Positions 33,081 through 44,400 of a stretch of 64,000 nucleotides of DNA are shown here, one piece after another. The first letter of the stretch is position 1, and each line of letters starts with the position of its first letter. Made by a program: the position numbers and the translations under genes. The notes beneath the pieces were generated by a model, which saw only the letters and a list, made by a program, of their open reading frames with translations, was not told the DNA's origin and did not search any database. The stretch lies in assembly GCA_021018815.1 (NCBI GenBank), contig JAITYX010000046.1, forward strand, positions 1,082,001-1,146,000. The letters run 5' to 3'. Source of the stretch: Talinum fruticosum. Taxonomy: Eukaryota > Streptophyta > Magnoliopsida > Caryophyllales > Talinaceae.

Positions 33081-34782
33081 AGGTCTTGTTTCATTTAGTT
33101 GTAAGGAGTTGTAAGGCTATAAGAAGTTATAAGAAAAGTTATAAGGAGCTGTGAGAAATTGTAAGAAGTTGTAAGAAGTCTGTAAGGAATATTAAATATT
33201 TTACATGAATTGATAAAAATGTTTAATATATTTTTATATTTATAAGCAACATATTTGTATATTATTTATAAATTTAACGTAAATTATAAAATTTATATAT
33301 TTGTAATGCCAAATGCATATATATTAGTTTGATGATTTGTTTTCTTTTTTTTATTTACAACATATTTCTATATTATTTATAAATTTAACGTAAATTAGAG
33401 AATTTATATATTTGTAATGCCAAATGCATATATATCAGTTTGATAAATTTTTCTTCTTTTTTTATTTTTAGAAAAAAGAAATTAAGTTTGATACTTATGA
33501 AAAGAGTTTTTATAGATGCATAAATAACTTTCATATAATAGATAGTTCAAAATGACCTTAATTTTACATATTCTCAATTATTAAATGTTGTCAAATATTA
33601 AAATTAGTAATTAAGGATATTTATTTCAAACGTGTAAAATTAAGGTTATTTTTAACTACCTATTACATTAAAATTACTTATGCATCTATAAAACCTCTTT
33701 TCATAAATATTATATTTCTTTTTTCTTGAAAAAACAAATCATTCAACATGACATGTATGCATTTGGCATCACAAATGTACAAATTTTATTATTCTGTTAC
33801 GTAAAATTCATAAATTAAAATGCATATTTGTTGCACATAACTATAAAAATATACATGTGAATACATTAAACATTTTTATCGAATCATATACAACATTTTA
33901 TATTCCCTCTAACTTCTTTCAACTTCTTAATGCTCTTTATATCTTTTTACACCTCCTTATAACTCCTTACAACTTATGCTAAATGGAATAGGGTTGAAAT
34001 AACCCAAATGATTTCATCACATTCAACTTGACTATTCACCTATAAACTTAAACTTTTAATACAATGTCCGTAAATTATTCATGATAACTAGCTTAAATGG
34101 ACATGATACTTTTAAAATTAATTATTCGTTGGAATTTGTTTGTGAATTTCTTAAGATATAAAATTAAATTAATGTATCCAATGGGTATTAGTTATCAAAA
34201 TCATTACACGTCTATACAAATAAATCCAATATACTCCAAATACCCGATGGGAATATAAGTATAGGAATGGGGAAAATAGAGTGTGAGTATGTCCACCACG
34301 TACATATCCCACAGTCATCCCTAGTAGACTCTTTTACATATATAAATATTCACCAACAAAAATTTTCATTAATGATAGAAAAGTAAATTCACAATAAATT
34401 TCAATATGAAAAATAATATGTAATAGTAAGGAGTTGTAAGAAGTCTGTAAAAAGTTGTAAGAAGTCGTAAGGAGTCGTAAGAAGGCTGTAAGGAGTTGTA
34501 AGGAGCTGTAAGGAGCTGTAAGAAGTTGTAAGGAGTTATAAGAAGTTGTAAGGAATTGTAAGAAGTTGTAAGCAAAGTTGTAAGAAGTTGTGAAAAGTTG
34601 TAAGAAGGGGTAAAAAGTTGTAAGAAGTCTGTAAGGAGCCGTAAGAAGTCGTAAGGAGTTGTAAGGAGCCGTAAGGAGCTGTAAGAAGCTGTAAGGAGTT
34701 ATAAGAAGTTGTAAGGAGTTGTAAGAAGCTGCAAGGAAAGTTGTTAGAAGCTGTAAGGAAAGTTAAATGGAATAGGGCCTAA
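33081..34782. mobile_element. Foldback/MITE-like insertion rich in GTTGTAAGGA repeats
   Basis: Flanked by ATCTA at 33076-33080 and 34783-34787 (possible duplication). Left end AGGTCTTGTTTCATTTAG, right end TTAAATGGAATAGGGCCTAA, which are imperfect inverted termini. 33081-34010 is a long imperfect palindrome: the arm beginning with GTTGTAAGGAGTTGTAAGG is mirrored by CTCCTTATAACTCCTTACAAC near 33960, and the inner arms (TGCCAAATGCATATAT at 33418 against TGCATTTGGCATCAC at 33758) pair across a centre near 33600. No ORF. A second repeat block, 34423-34765, precedes the right end. Confidence 0.7.
34423..34765 (+). repeat. Minisatellite of 10-11 base GTTGTAAGGA units
   Basis: About 30 tandem units of the form G(T/C)(T/C)GTAAG(A/G)A(G), with a few 5-base spacers. 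The opposite strand reads CTTACAACTC, which yields spurious Leu/Thr/Tyr ORFs. Confidence 0.9.
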
Positions 34783-36020
34783 ATCTACGATTAACCAAGA
34801 AGCATAAAAATTCACAAGCTAAAGTTATTTTATATAACAATCATTAATTTGACATAACTTATACATGACTCAAGACTTACATCTTAAAGGATTACTTATA
34901 AAAGTCTTAAACTTAATTCTACTTCAGAAAATAGAAACTAAGACAGCCATATGAACTGCACTTGATTGAGCTACTTAGTTCATAGAAACTTATCCACTTA
35001 GTATGACTTAGAAAATTTAATTTGCCAAAGCATTTTTAATCCTTATCACATCATTTTGAATATGGCATGCTTCATAATATGAACTAGAGTTAATTATCTT
35101 AATTTTACTTAAGCCGATTTATTATGCTGTAATTAATTAGCTTGGCAAAACTTGAAATTATCTAAATAACTCATGTAAGCATCGGGGTTAAAATTAATAT
35201 GAGTTTTTGAATTATATGGAAGATGGGCATATTGAATATTAGACTTTAAAAAGTTTCAGATTAATAGATTAAAGATAATCAATCTTTAAATGATTCATTG
35301 GGATTAATCCTAATATAATTATGGACCAAAGTATTTTTATACTTTGAAAACCATTATTTAATTTGTTTCTGCAAAGTTTTCTAAAGCTTAATTATCTCAA
35401 ATAAAATAAGAAACAAAGGCTTAATAATCATTAAAGATTTGCGAACGAGAAAAGTCGGAAATCCAAAACAACTCGGACTAAGCTAATAGGCTTGTTTGTT
35501 GTCGCTTTGGGTAATTTCTTATTTACGTGTATAACGATTTTGTCTACTTGGTTTTTCATTCACTTGGAGTTGGTAGAACAGCTTTTAGAAGCTAGGACAT
35601 AGGCTCAATGGCTAATTCAAAGATTGTACTGAAACTCAGTCCTTAGAATATCCATTGCAATGGCTAGTCGACCTAGTTTTTTACATTGAAGACTCAACGA
35701 CTTTCTCTTGAGCGGACTATAAATAGAAGTTATGATACAATAATCTCAGTGATGGAACTTACAACTAAATTTATTCATTCCTACTTCTAGTCGACAACCG
35801 CCAATTATATTCTCTTAATATTCCGAGTTGTAATCTTCTCCGAGAAAAGTCTTGTAAACATCTCTATTCTTCAACACTTTTCTAGTCTTCTCTTGACTTA
35901 GTTTATAACGTAAATTCAACTCAATTACCTAGAGTTGCTAATGGAATTTCAACTTAGGTCATAATGACTTTTTAAGCCCGTGAAAAACTTGTAATAGATT
36001 TGTGTAAGGGAACAGATCGA

Positions 36021-36414
36021 GTAGTCAACGTTCGGACACACTCCAGTCGAGTCTCGGGCCCGATGAGTGGTCAAGGTTCGGACATCCCTCTCACGAGCTT
36101 AAGGCCCAACAACGGTCAAGGTTCGGACACCACACTAAGACTAGAGGACTACTCTATGGCCAAGTCAAGGAACCACATTTGAAACATGATCCGATTATAA
36201 ATTATCTTCGAGTAACACTTAAAACCATTTCTATTTGATTATAAGCTAACAAAACTATTAGTGTAGAAAAACATTTCAGCCAAGCTTCGGACCAGGAAAG
36301 GTTAAGTTTAGGCACACCCAACCGAACTTTAGATCCAAGAAGCGGTCAAGTTCAGCCACCCTGGCTCGTCTTCGGACTTTACTACGTGAGTTAAGTTCAA
36401 GCTCCCTAGCCAAG
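36021..36414. other. Unassigned sequence with repeated GGTCAAGGTTCGGACA motif
   Basis: No coding potential recognised. GTCAACGTTCGGACAC, GTCAAGGTTCGGACAT and GTCAAGGTTCGGACAC occur at 36026, 36072 and 36113, with weaker copies near 36293 and 36346. It lies between the broken LTR of E and the pol fragment of F. Confidence 0.5.
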
Positions 36415-36614
36415 TGTGACAATCAAAGTGCAATTAGCATCGCTCAAAATCTAGTTCAACATTAAAAAAATTTAACACATTGAGGTCGGTATAGTTTTCC
36501 GAGAGATCATTATGAGAAAGGTAATATTAAACCTAAATTTATTCCTACAAAATTTCAATTAGCTGATATTTTCACAAAGTCTCCGAGTGAATATTAGTTT
36601 TTCTTTATTAGGAA
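36415..36614 (+). pseudogene. pol 3' end of SIRE-type element F (RNase H tail)
   Basis: Aligns to 6811-7012 in B: GTGTGACAATCAAAGTGCAA, then ACACATTGAGGTCGGTAT, and LADIFTKSPSE at the LADIFTKPL position (36560). The reading stops at 36614 where the Helitron begins, and the last codons of pol (ELGMLNA) lie at 50353 onward. Confidence 0.82.
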
Positions 36615-36626
36615 CTAGTACTGGAC

Positions 36627-36641
36627 CCGTGCTATGCACGG
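36627..36641 (-). other. Helitron 3' terminal hairpin
   Basis: Six-base stem CCGTGC/GCACGG with a three-base loop, located eight to nine bases inside the CTAG terminus. This is the replication-stop signal of the family. Confidence 0.88.
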
Positions 36642-37299
36642 AATAATGTAATAGACCTTAAAATATTTGTAAAAAATACTAACGGTAATGAAAATATCAA
36701 TGTCATAGATACATGTGTTTGTAAAAATACTATCTTAAACTGTTTAAAATAGTAGGGTGTAAATATTAAGAAAAAGATCAAAGTAAATGACACAATGATA
36801 AATTCACCGATGGTGCGGGATCACAAAGACTTCTCTTCCTCTTCTTACTCTGCTTGTACCTATAGGGAACCGTGATAAAGTTATATTTTATTGCAAACAA
36901 TGTTAGAATATGAATATTATGTGTGTATATTGTGTACCTTCTATATGTAGAATTGGTATTTTTAAGTGATAAACTTCTTCCTCCCAATCAACGAGATGTA
37001 ATAAGAGCGATGGGTTCTTCTAATTCTTGATTGCGTGGAGGCTCAATAAGAAATACCCATGGTTTATCTAGGTAATCATCTATAATAGTGTGCAATGAAA
37101 GCTCGCCATATGCCTGCAGGAAAATATAATGTGGAAATATAATTAATATGTACAATAAACATTATGGAATGTAATGGACGAGTACAATACATGTGATGCA
37201 TATGTATCTAAATCTGTCATGCTTGCATGGAGAAGAATTCGAACATCATTGTGGAGAATAGTAAATGTTCTATAATATGTATGATGTTTTAAAAGAACT
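36642..37299 (-). other. Helitron 3' non-coding region
   Basis: AT-rich, no domain recognised between the 3' hairpin and the end of the RPA-like gene. Confidence 0.5.
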
Positions 37300-40200
37300 C
37301 TCAAGAAGTACCTATAATTTGAATAAAATAGTGAATAATAATGTTATCATCCAATAGAAAATGTATAAAGAAAAGTATATATCAACAACAAAAATTTGAG
37401 TATAATAAACCTTTTTTGAGTGAACTCTGTTAGAGCTCGACATGTACAATAAGGTAGATTCAATGCCCATACATAAGTATGGGCACTTTTTTGCAATTAA
37501 TACAAGCGTCATAAACCATGGGATAAATATCGTTGACATATGTAAAAATCCGAAAATATTTCACTCGTATATATAGAAAACTTATAATATCACAATGAAT
37601 AATTTAGAAGGAAGTATGAAATTCATTTGAAACCGAGAAGTGTACTTTACATTTGGCCTAGATCCGCACTCGCCCAACGTAATCCTCGTAGCAGCAAACA
37701 ATTTCTCCATATGCACAATCCGTAAGGTTCTCTTACATATGAAATCAAAGTAATCTACCATAGCTTTAGTCCCGGAATACCTAATACATACAATAAAATT
37801 ATTAGGTGTCTTCAAATATATGCAACTTGTATTAAGTATAAAAATTGAATATAATGCTCTAGATACCATCCTTCCAAGACATGTGCTGCTTCAGTTTTAG
37901 GATTAATCACCAATCTACTAATTGGTAAAGTAGACACCGATATCCCTAAAATCAAAATATGCAGAAAATACACATTATAAATGTATACCATCATAATGAC
38001 CAAAACTGAACAATTTTACAAACATAATATACTTTATTTGGATAGTGGAAGTACCATTATAATCCCTAACATGTACTCTAGAAGCAAGAAGTACAACTTC
38101 ATTGTACAAATAATAGTGAAGATGAGTGCCTTCCACTTCGCAAAATCTCCCCACAAAGTTAACCTCAAAGAATGCATCCTATACTCGTTAAGTCGTATTT
38201 TATACGTATTTTTAGTAGTTATTGAGTTTATATTATATAGTTTATTTTATCTAATTTATTCTATTTTGTCTATTTATAGGTAATTATCGAATAAAGTGGG
38301 GAAGAGAAGAAAAGTCGTTAAAAGTGAAATTTTAGCTACCGACAAGCATCCAAGAAAATATATGAAGTCGGTCCATAAATATAATATGTAATAAAATATT
38401 TATTTTAGGATATTATATTTTAGGAAATCCTAATTGGAATAGAAAAGGAAACTTAGAAGAGAAGAAAGAGAAATAAACCCTAACTCTTTCACCCTATATA
38501 TACTACTTATTATCATCATGGAGAGAGAGACCTAGGAAGCCAGCCACATACATCCCAGCCACCTGCTGCTTGCTGTCCACGCACCCTGCACCACCAGCCA
38601 GCCCCTGCACCTGCTGCCCAGCCGCCTACACCTGCTGCCGCTGCTCCTGGTTGCCGCCGTCCGCCGCTGCTTCTGGCTTGCTGCCGCTCCCTGTGCTGCT
38701 GCCCAGCCAGCCACCATCCATCATCATCTTCTTCATCTTCCCGGGTCAAAGAAACTAATATCGGTAGTATAATTTAGTTTTGTAATTTTTATTAGAAAAG
38801 ATTGAGTTTTTATTGTTAGATTAATATTAAAGATGCTAGTTTTATTTAGTTTATATGTTTTAAATTACATAATGGTGAGTAGTTTTTCTTATACTTAGTA
38901 TAATCTACTTGAAGCCATGTTAAACTATTTATTTTGAAACAAAGTTTCGATTTTTATTGTCTCATTGATTCGATCCATGATTCTATGATAATTTGTGTTT
39001 AATGTTTATGAATTTATGTCTAATTAATTAGAGTGCACGCTACTTAGTTTTATATAAATTCATATGATAGTTTAAAGGGTTTAAGTACGTAATTGCTTGA
39101 TCTTTTAGACATAAGTATCACCCTAGTTAATCATGGATGGCTCATACCCATCTCTTTTAATTAGGAAATTATCATAGATTCTTCTTAAATCAATTTGCTA
39201 GTAGATTGGTTATTAGGTGCTAGATGATGTTTTTCTAATACTTAATGCTCTAATTTGATTAAATTCTAGTGCTAGTGCTAAGGTTATCAATATTAGTAGG
39301 GTTTATATTAGGGCTAGGCCTAAGTAAACTAATAACTAAGGAAAAACGGGGAAGATCCGCTAGTGGTTGTCTTCTACGAGTTTAGCTCATGGGTAGATCA
39401 ATTTGTGTGTTAATGATAAATAATAATTTGCATGGTGGATATAGATTATACTAAGTGTTTTTATAAATTTGATATCTTTGATAATTAGTTGCTTGCCTTT
39501 TAGTTATTTTCTTGAGTTTATTAATTTTTATTCATAAAATTATAGTCTTTTATTATCAATTTCATTAAACCCCCTAAAGATCAGTATTTTAGGTTAGTTT
39601 TAGTAATTTTATTTTTATTTTATTTTGAGTCTTTATATATTTTAATTTTCAGATTATTTTTCTATCAGTTTTTATTATTTTTGAGTCAGTTTGTTAGAAA
39701 TTAGTTTTAAAATAGTTTCTTTTGTTTTTTTCGTGATTTATCTTCTTTTAGGGTTTAGATAGAGTCCTAATTTTCTGTAATTAAATTTTAGAATTTTTGG
39801 AATTAATTTGATATTTTTTCAGATTTAATTCTTGAATTTAATTACTGCAGGTTTTTAATAAAATAAATTCGTAAATTAGACTTTAAATTTTATTTTTATA
39901 TTTTTAGGGTCTGGCTAGGTTTAGAAAATTAGTATTATTATTTTGGATAATTTTAGTATTTATTTTCGTAATTAATTTAGTGCAGAATATTATTTATTTA
40001 ATTTTCTGTTTTAGAATTTATTTAATTTCTGCTTTAGTTTTCTGTTTTAATTATTCTGAAAAATTATAAAAAAACATTCCTGGGTTATTACAAGCTTTAT
40101 ATTCTGTCTGGGATATTTATTTATATTATTAGATAATTTTCTGTTATTTTTAGTTATTTAATTCTGAATTATTCTACGTTTTAATTTCCTGTTTAAGTTT

Positions 40201-41300
40201 TTTTATTTGATTTTCTGTTTTAATTTTTCCAGAATTAATTAGGATAGTTTTGTTAAATTTAGATTATTAGAATAATAGTGCATAATCTCAGAAGTTTTTG
40301 TTAGAATTAAAATTAGAAATTTATTAGTTAATTTGATTTGTTTGAATTTTATAAGGTAAATAACTAGAATAGTTAGTTTAATTAGATTGGAAGTTTGATT
40401 TTTTTACAGTATCTTTCCTCGTGGATTCGATCCCTACTTGCCCTTACTATATTGTTTATTATAAGCCTAAGTAGTGGTTTAATTTGTTGCTGTACGACAA
40501 GCTTAACATATACATATAGATCATATGTACGAATGTTAGGTAACAAAGATGCATTGATAAATAAGCGTAAAAGTTTTAACGTCATGATAATAAATACTGT
40601 GTATCACAAAGTAGTACTTCACGCTCGCAGTTCCATTATTTCTTGTCCTTTCTAAAGGGGATACACAAATCACCATGCCGATGATATCTGTACGAAAAAG
40701 TAAATATATTAGGCGTATTTGGAAAATAATACATGTATGAATGTCGTAAGAAATTTGAATTTATAAATTATATTTACCTATGACATTAGCTTGCGATCGC
40801 AAACGTGGTGGGACATTGATAAATGACACAAAAGGTGGTAGGTGATGGTAAGGAATTTCATCGCAATCATCAATGGTGTCAATAAGTCTTGTTCTAGGCG
40901 TGAAAATCGGCTTCCGTTGATTGGTGACCACTTTTTCTCTCCATTTGATGCAGCTGTAATCGATAACCCGGAGATGTGATGAACCTTGCCAGTTGTCGGA
41001 ACCTTCATCCATCTACTAATATTATCATCATTTTCTATGATGCCAAATATCTCATCACACTACAAAATAAAGTATTATATAATTATTTAATATACATGTA
41101 CACATATTGGTGAAATTGTGACAACTTTGATAATGATAATACCGACGAGTCCATGAATATCACTTTCCAAGTCGTTCGTGCCACATATTTTCGAACGCAC
41201 ATGCATTGCATCAAGCGGGCGAGTTAAAGTCACGAGACATGCTGCAAGGGTTGATTGCACATATCGGCATATAACTACGCACTAAACCTGTCGGATCTAT
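37300..41300 (-). pseudogene. RPA1-like single-strand DNA-binding gene of the Helitron (decayed, split by a solo LTR)
   Basis: Minus-strand pieces resemble the 70 kDa subunit of replication protein A. DNA-binding domain A: LTRPLDAMHVRSKI near 41220, then 41012-40761 with HLRVIDYSCIKW, KPIFTPRTRLID and PPFVSFINVPPR followed by NVIG. Domain B: GISVSTLPISRLVINPKTEA and the following VLEGWYLE near 37946-37860, matching the GxSLSTL...INPD.PEA..L.GW pattern. Possible zinc region of domain C: YPMVYDACINCKKVP near 37500-37530. Domains A and B are separated by the 2.3 kb solo LTR at 38185-40508; smaller gaps may be introns. Plant Helitrons commonly carry such genes, presumably to coat single-stranded intermediates. 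No intact frame remains. Confidence 0.66.
38185..40508 (+). mobile_element. Solo LTR (Ty3-gypsy-like, 2.3 kb) inside the Helitron
   Basis: Flanked by TATAC at 38180-38184 and 40509-40513. Ends form an inverted repeat: TCGTTAAGTCGTA at the left and TACGACAAGCTTAACA at the right. A TATA-like TATATATACTAC at 38500 precedes a GC-rich leader of CTGCTG/CCGCCG repeats (38540-38745). Near the right end TCCTCGTGGATTCGATCCC resembles the U5 end of Tat/Athila-type LTRs. No internal coding region, primer site or second LTR, so it is a solo LTR left by unequal recombination. The GC-rich ORFs at 38516-38758 are not genes. Confidence 0.78.
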
Positions 41301-41469
41301 AATTACAAATAAATGAAAGTTAGCAAGTAAAGGTATAATATATTCAACATATCGTAATTGGTAAAACTAAAAGTATGTCTAAATATATAGCACATTACAA
41401 TAATAAGAATATAATAATGATGAAATAATTTTTAGATGTATATTTACATCCATGTTTAGCACGAAAAGG

Positions 41470-44400
41470 GCTTACCAATCATCGGGGATGTCATTAAAGA
41501 TTTCTCAATATACAATATTTTTGGTCATATTATTCGGCACATCCCTTTTGTTACGAGATAAGAAACTTAAGTCCCGAAGGGAAGTCACGCAAGATATTGC
41601 AACATATAATTGTCCATGGGAGAAAATAGGTTTGGGAAGATAAATGCCCACATATTGCAATGTTTGACCTTGACTTTTATTGATTGTCATTGCAAAGGCA
41701 AGCTTTAGAGGGAATTGCCTCCTCTTCAATGCGAATGGCGAGTCCTTAGCCAAAGGACTAAGGTCAACGCGTGAGATAGTAACTCGAATGTCCAATATTT
41801 CGACCTGTCAAGATTTTTGCTTAAATTACCATATTTTCAAGCTTTTAAATGATCAAGCGAGTGCCATTGTATAATCCAATTGGTGGGTCAAGATTTCTCA
41901 AAAGAACCACAGGAGCACCAACTTTCAATTCAATTTCATGATTCGAAAGCCTGAAAAGTTCATCCCATGTAACAGACTATGGTGGATTAATGTTGTCAAT
42001 CACGTTGTCATTGTGACTCGCTAGAAATGTATTAGAACTCAAATATGTACGGGTATCACCGGGAAGCTTTGCTAAAATTTTGGAATTAATTTCATTAACA
42101 TCAATGTTCAAGGGTGACAATATACAACGGTCCTGAAAGTAGGAATCATCTTTGTATCTGTCGACCAAATTTGGGTATATGAAGTCTGTCAAATTCATAA
42201 GGCCATTATTGTCATTGTTGATGAGGAATTCTTCGAGAATCTCTATCCAATCTGCCTCACTACCTCCCAAAAATGAATATCCTTGAATAGAACCATTACC
42301 AACATTTAAAGTCCATTCAAGCAAAGTTTCGCAACCGTTCGTGATCATCATGACTTAAATTTGAATGCATAAGTCGCATGTTGATCTTTAGAAGTTAGAT
42401 ACTACAAATAGACCAAAACGTAGCTCTTGATATCGAAGATGCAACAATATCTGCTCTATTCCCTTTGGTCACCACCGGAAGAACTTGCTCGAAGTCACCT
42501 CCAAAATCACCAATTTCCCCAAAATGCTTGGTTCGGATTACAAATATCCCATAAGGAGCGTTCAACTGCTTCTAATGTATAGCAATGAGTCATTGGAGCC
42601 TCATCCCCATATGATAAGAGATGCGTCCCTAATGAGTTGTGCTAATTCAGATTGCTTAGAAATTGAGTAGGTGGACGTCTCGTTTGCATCAATTGGAATC
42701 TTAAACACTCGAATGAGTTGTTTTCCCAAAAGATAACAATAGTGCGGTTATTCCGGATGATGCTACCGACGAGTACTATCAAACCTTTTGACCTAAAATA
42801 TGTCACGATAGCTTTCCAAAGATATGTTTTCCCAGTCCCTCCACTACCATAAATAAAAAAAACAACCTCCATTGTTATCTTCATCCGAATGAATTATAGA
42901 TTGGAATACCCGCAACCGATCCGAATTTAACGTCGGAAGTAACATATGAATGTTTTCTTCTTCCTTTTCTTGATCATAATCTAATTGCTCTCTTATGAGC
43001 CTGTTCCCAAGCTGTCGCACCATATCAGGTGAAGGTAAAGGCATAGGAGGGTAATCTTTTAGGGATCGACCGTTCTTATTCAAAACTAACTCAATTTCAT
43101 AAAATCCCAAATTTTTTCGTTATTCTACGTTTATCTCTAAAGAAAGGTGTCTATTTTCTCTTTGTAACCTTCTATGTAAATCATCGGTAAGGTCTTCCCG
43201 GTGTTGTTCCCACAATTGATTAGCATTTGACACCTCCGAAAACATAAGCATTAAACAGAACATACTCCTCGGTTACGCCTCGTTGTCCATGTTGATGCTT
43301 CGTTAGTGCTTCGTGCCATTCATTAGTGTCATCTAACAACCCTCGTGCTAAGCAAGCTTCCTTAAAAGTTGAATATAAGACGCCGTCAACGGTTCTTAAG
43401 TCATCATATGATGTGGCTCCTTTAACAATATGCAACAACATTCGTAAATAATATCTCTCTCCCATATTTGGATGAGCATATGGCAATCGTCCAATACATA
43501 CCCTTTGCTTTCTCCTAGTCCATTTCTTTTGGGATTTATTCCGGACATAGTAAGATGGGAATGTTGCAAAGGTGTAATGTCTTGCTTCAACATCTTCAAT
43601 ATTAGCAGATAAACCACCCATTCAACATGGTAACTCTCTCTCTTGCCGTATCAACAACTCTATGAAGTGAGTCATTATCATTGAATACAACATAGTGTTG
43701 TCCAGGCAAATGATATTGTAATAACTCAACAAAAGGATAACGTTGTGTAATGTCAAATTCAAATATTCTACAAATAGCATCCACAGGTGACACATAACGG
43801 CAATCTAAATACTCGTTTAATCTCATCAACTAATTTGTAACGATGAGGACCTATACCATCTTGTGCACTTTGTACATTATCTTCAATAATAATGGTCGCT
43901 CGATCAGGTCCTTTGTGCATGTACTCATGAAGGTATTTAATTACTTTCCTTTGTGCATAACGTTCGACATTAATATGTGCATCATATTTAACACAGAGAT
44001 CACGATTATACTGGTACAACCCATCTATTGTCAACATTCTTACCCGGATAGTTACACTTTTACCATCATCCCTACGTCTATATTTGACAAAGCCATTTTC
44101 TTCAATAATGGTATTATCACAAAAGAGTTTAGGATAATGTTTTGAGCAAGTGTCATCATCCATGCAGGGAGAATAAGAGGTGTTAATGCCACATGGACCA
44201 TGTATCATATGTCTTGTGACAATTTCAAATGCAAAAGGATCATTATCCATATCGGGAGCTCTGCACATATAATGCGGTCTATGTCTTCAGCACATGTTGG
44301 CTTATCCTCACTTGCAATGGTTAATATGGGCATATGGTAATCCCCGCTTTTGGAATTCAATAACATGTATATCTGCATAAGGAATAGATATGCATTAAGG

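Larger units (their letters stand above)
29056..36020 (+). mobile_element. SIRE-type Ty1-copia element E (internally deleted)
   Basis: 5' LTR, primer site, gag, the first part of protease, a short remnant next to a degraded polypurine tract, and a 3' LTR that holds a 1.7 kb foldback insertion and lacks its last 250 bases or so. Integrase, RT, RNase H and ORF3 have been deleted between about 32705 and 32740. Inserted into the pol of chromovirus G. Confidence 0.82.
33020..36020 (+). repeat. 3' LTR of element E, interrupted and 3'-truncated
   Basis: Starts TGAAGACTCGGGTATG. LTR homology resumes at 34783 after the foldback insertion: TTAGACTTTAAAAAGTTTCAG near 35240, TGGACCAAAGTATTTTTATACTTTG near 35325, a TATA box CTATAAATAG at 35708, and AAAACTTGTAATAG near 35984. 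Homology stops near 36020, about 250 bases before the expected end. It is strongly diverged from the 5' LTR, so it might instead be the LTR of an older relative fused to E. Confidence 0.6.

Noticed and set aside
38516..38758. Possible Gly/Ala/Pro-rich small protein
   Set aside because: Part of the solo LTR leader; CTG/CCG repeats open several frames at once.
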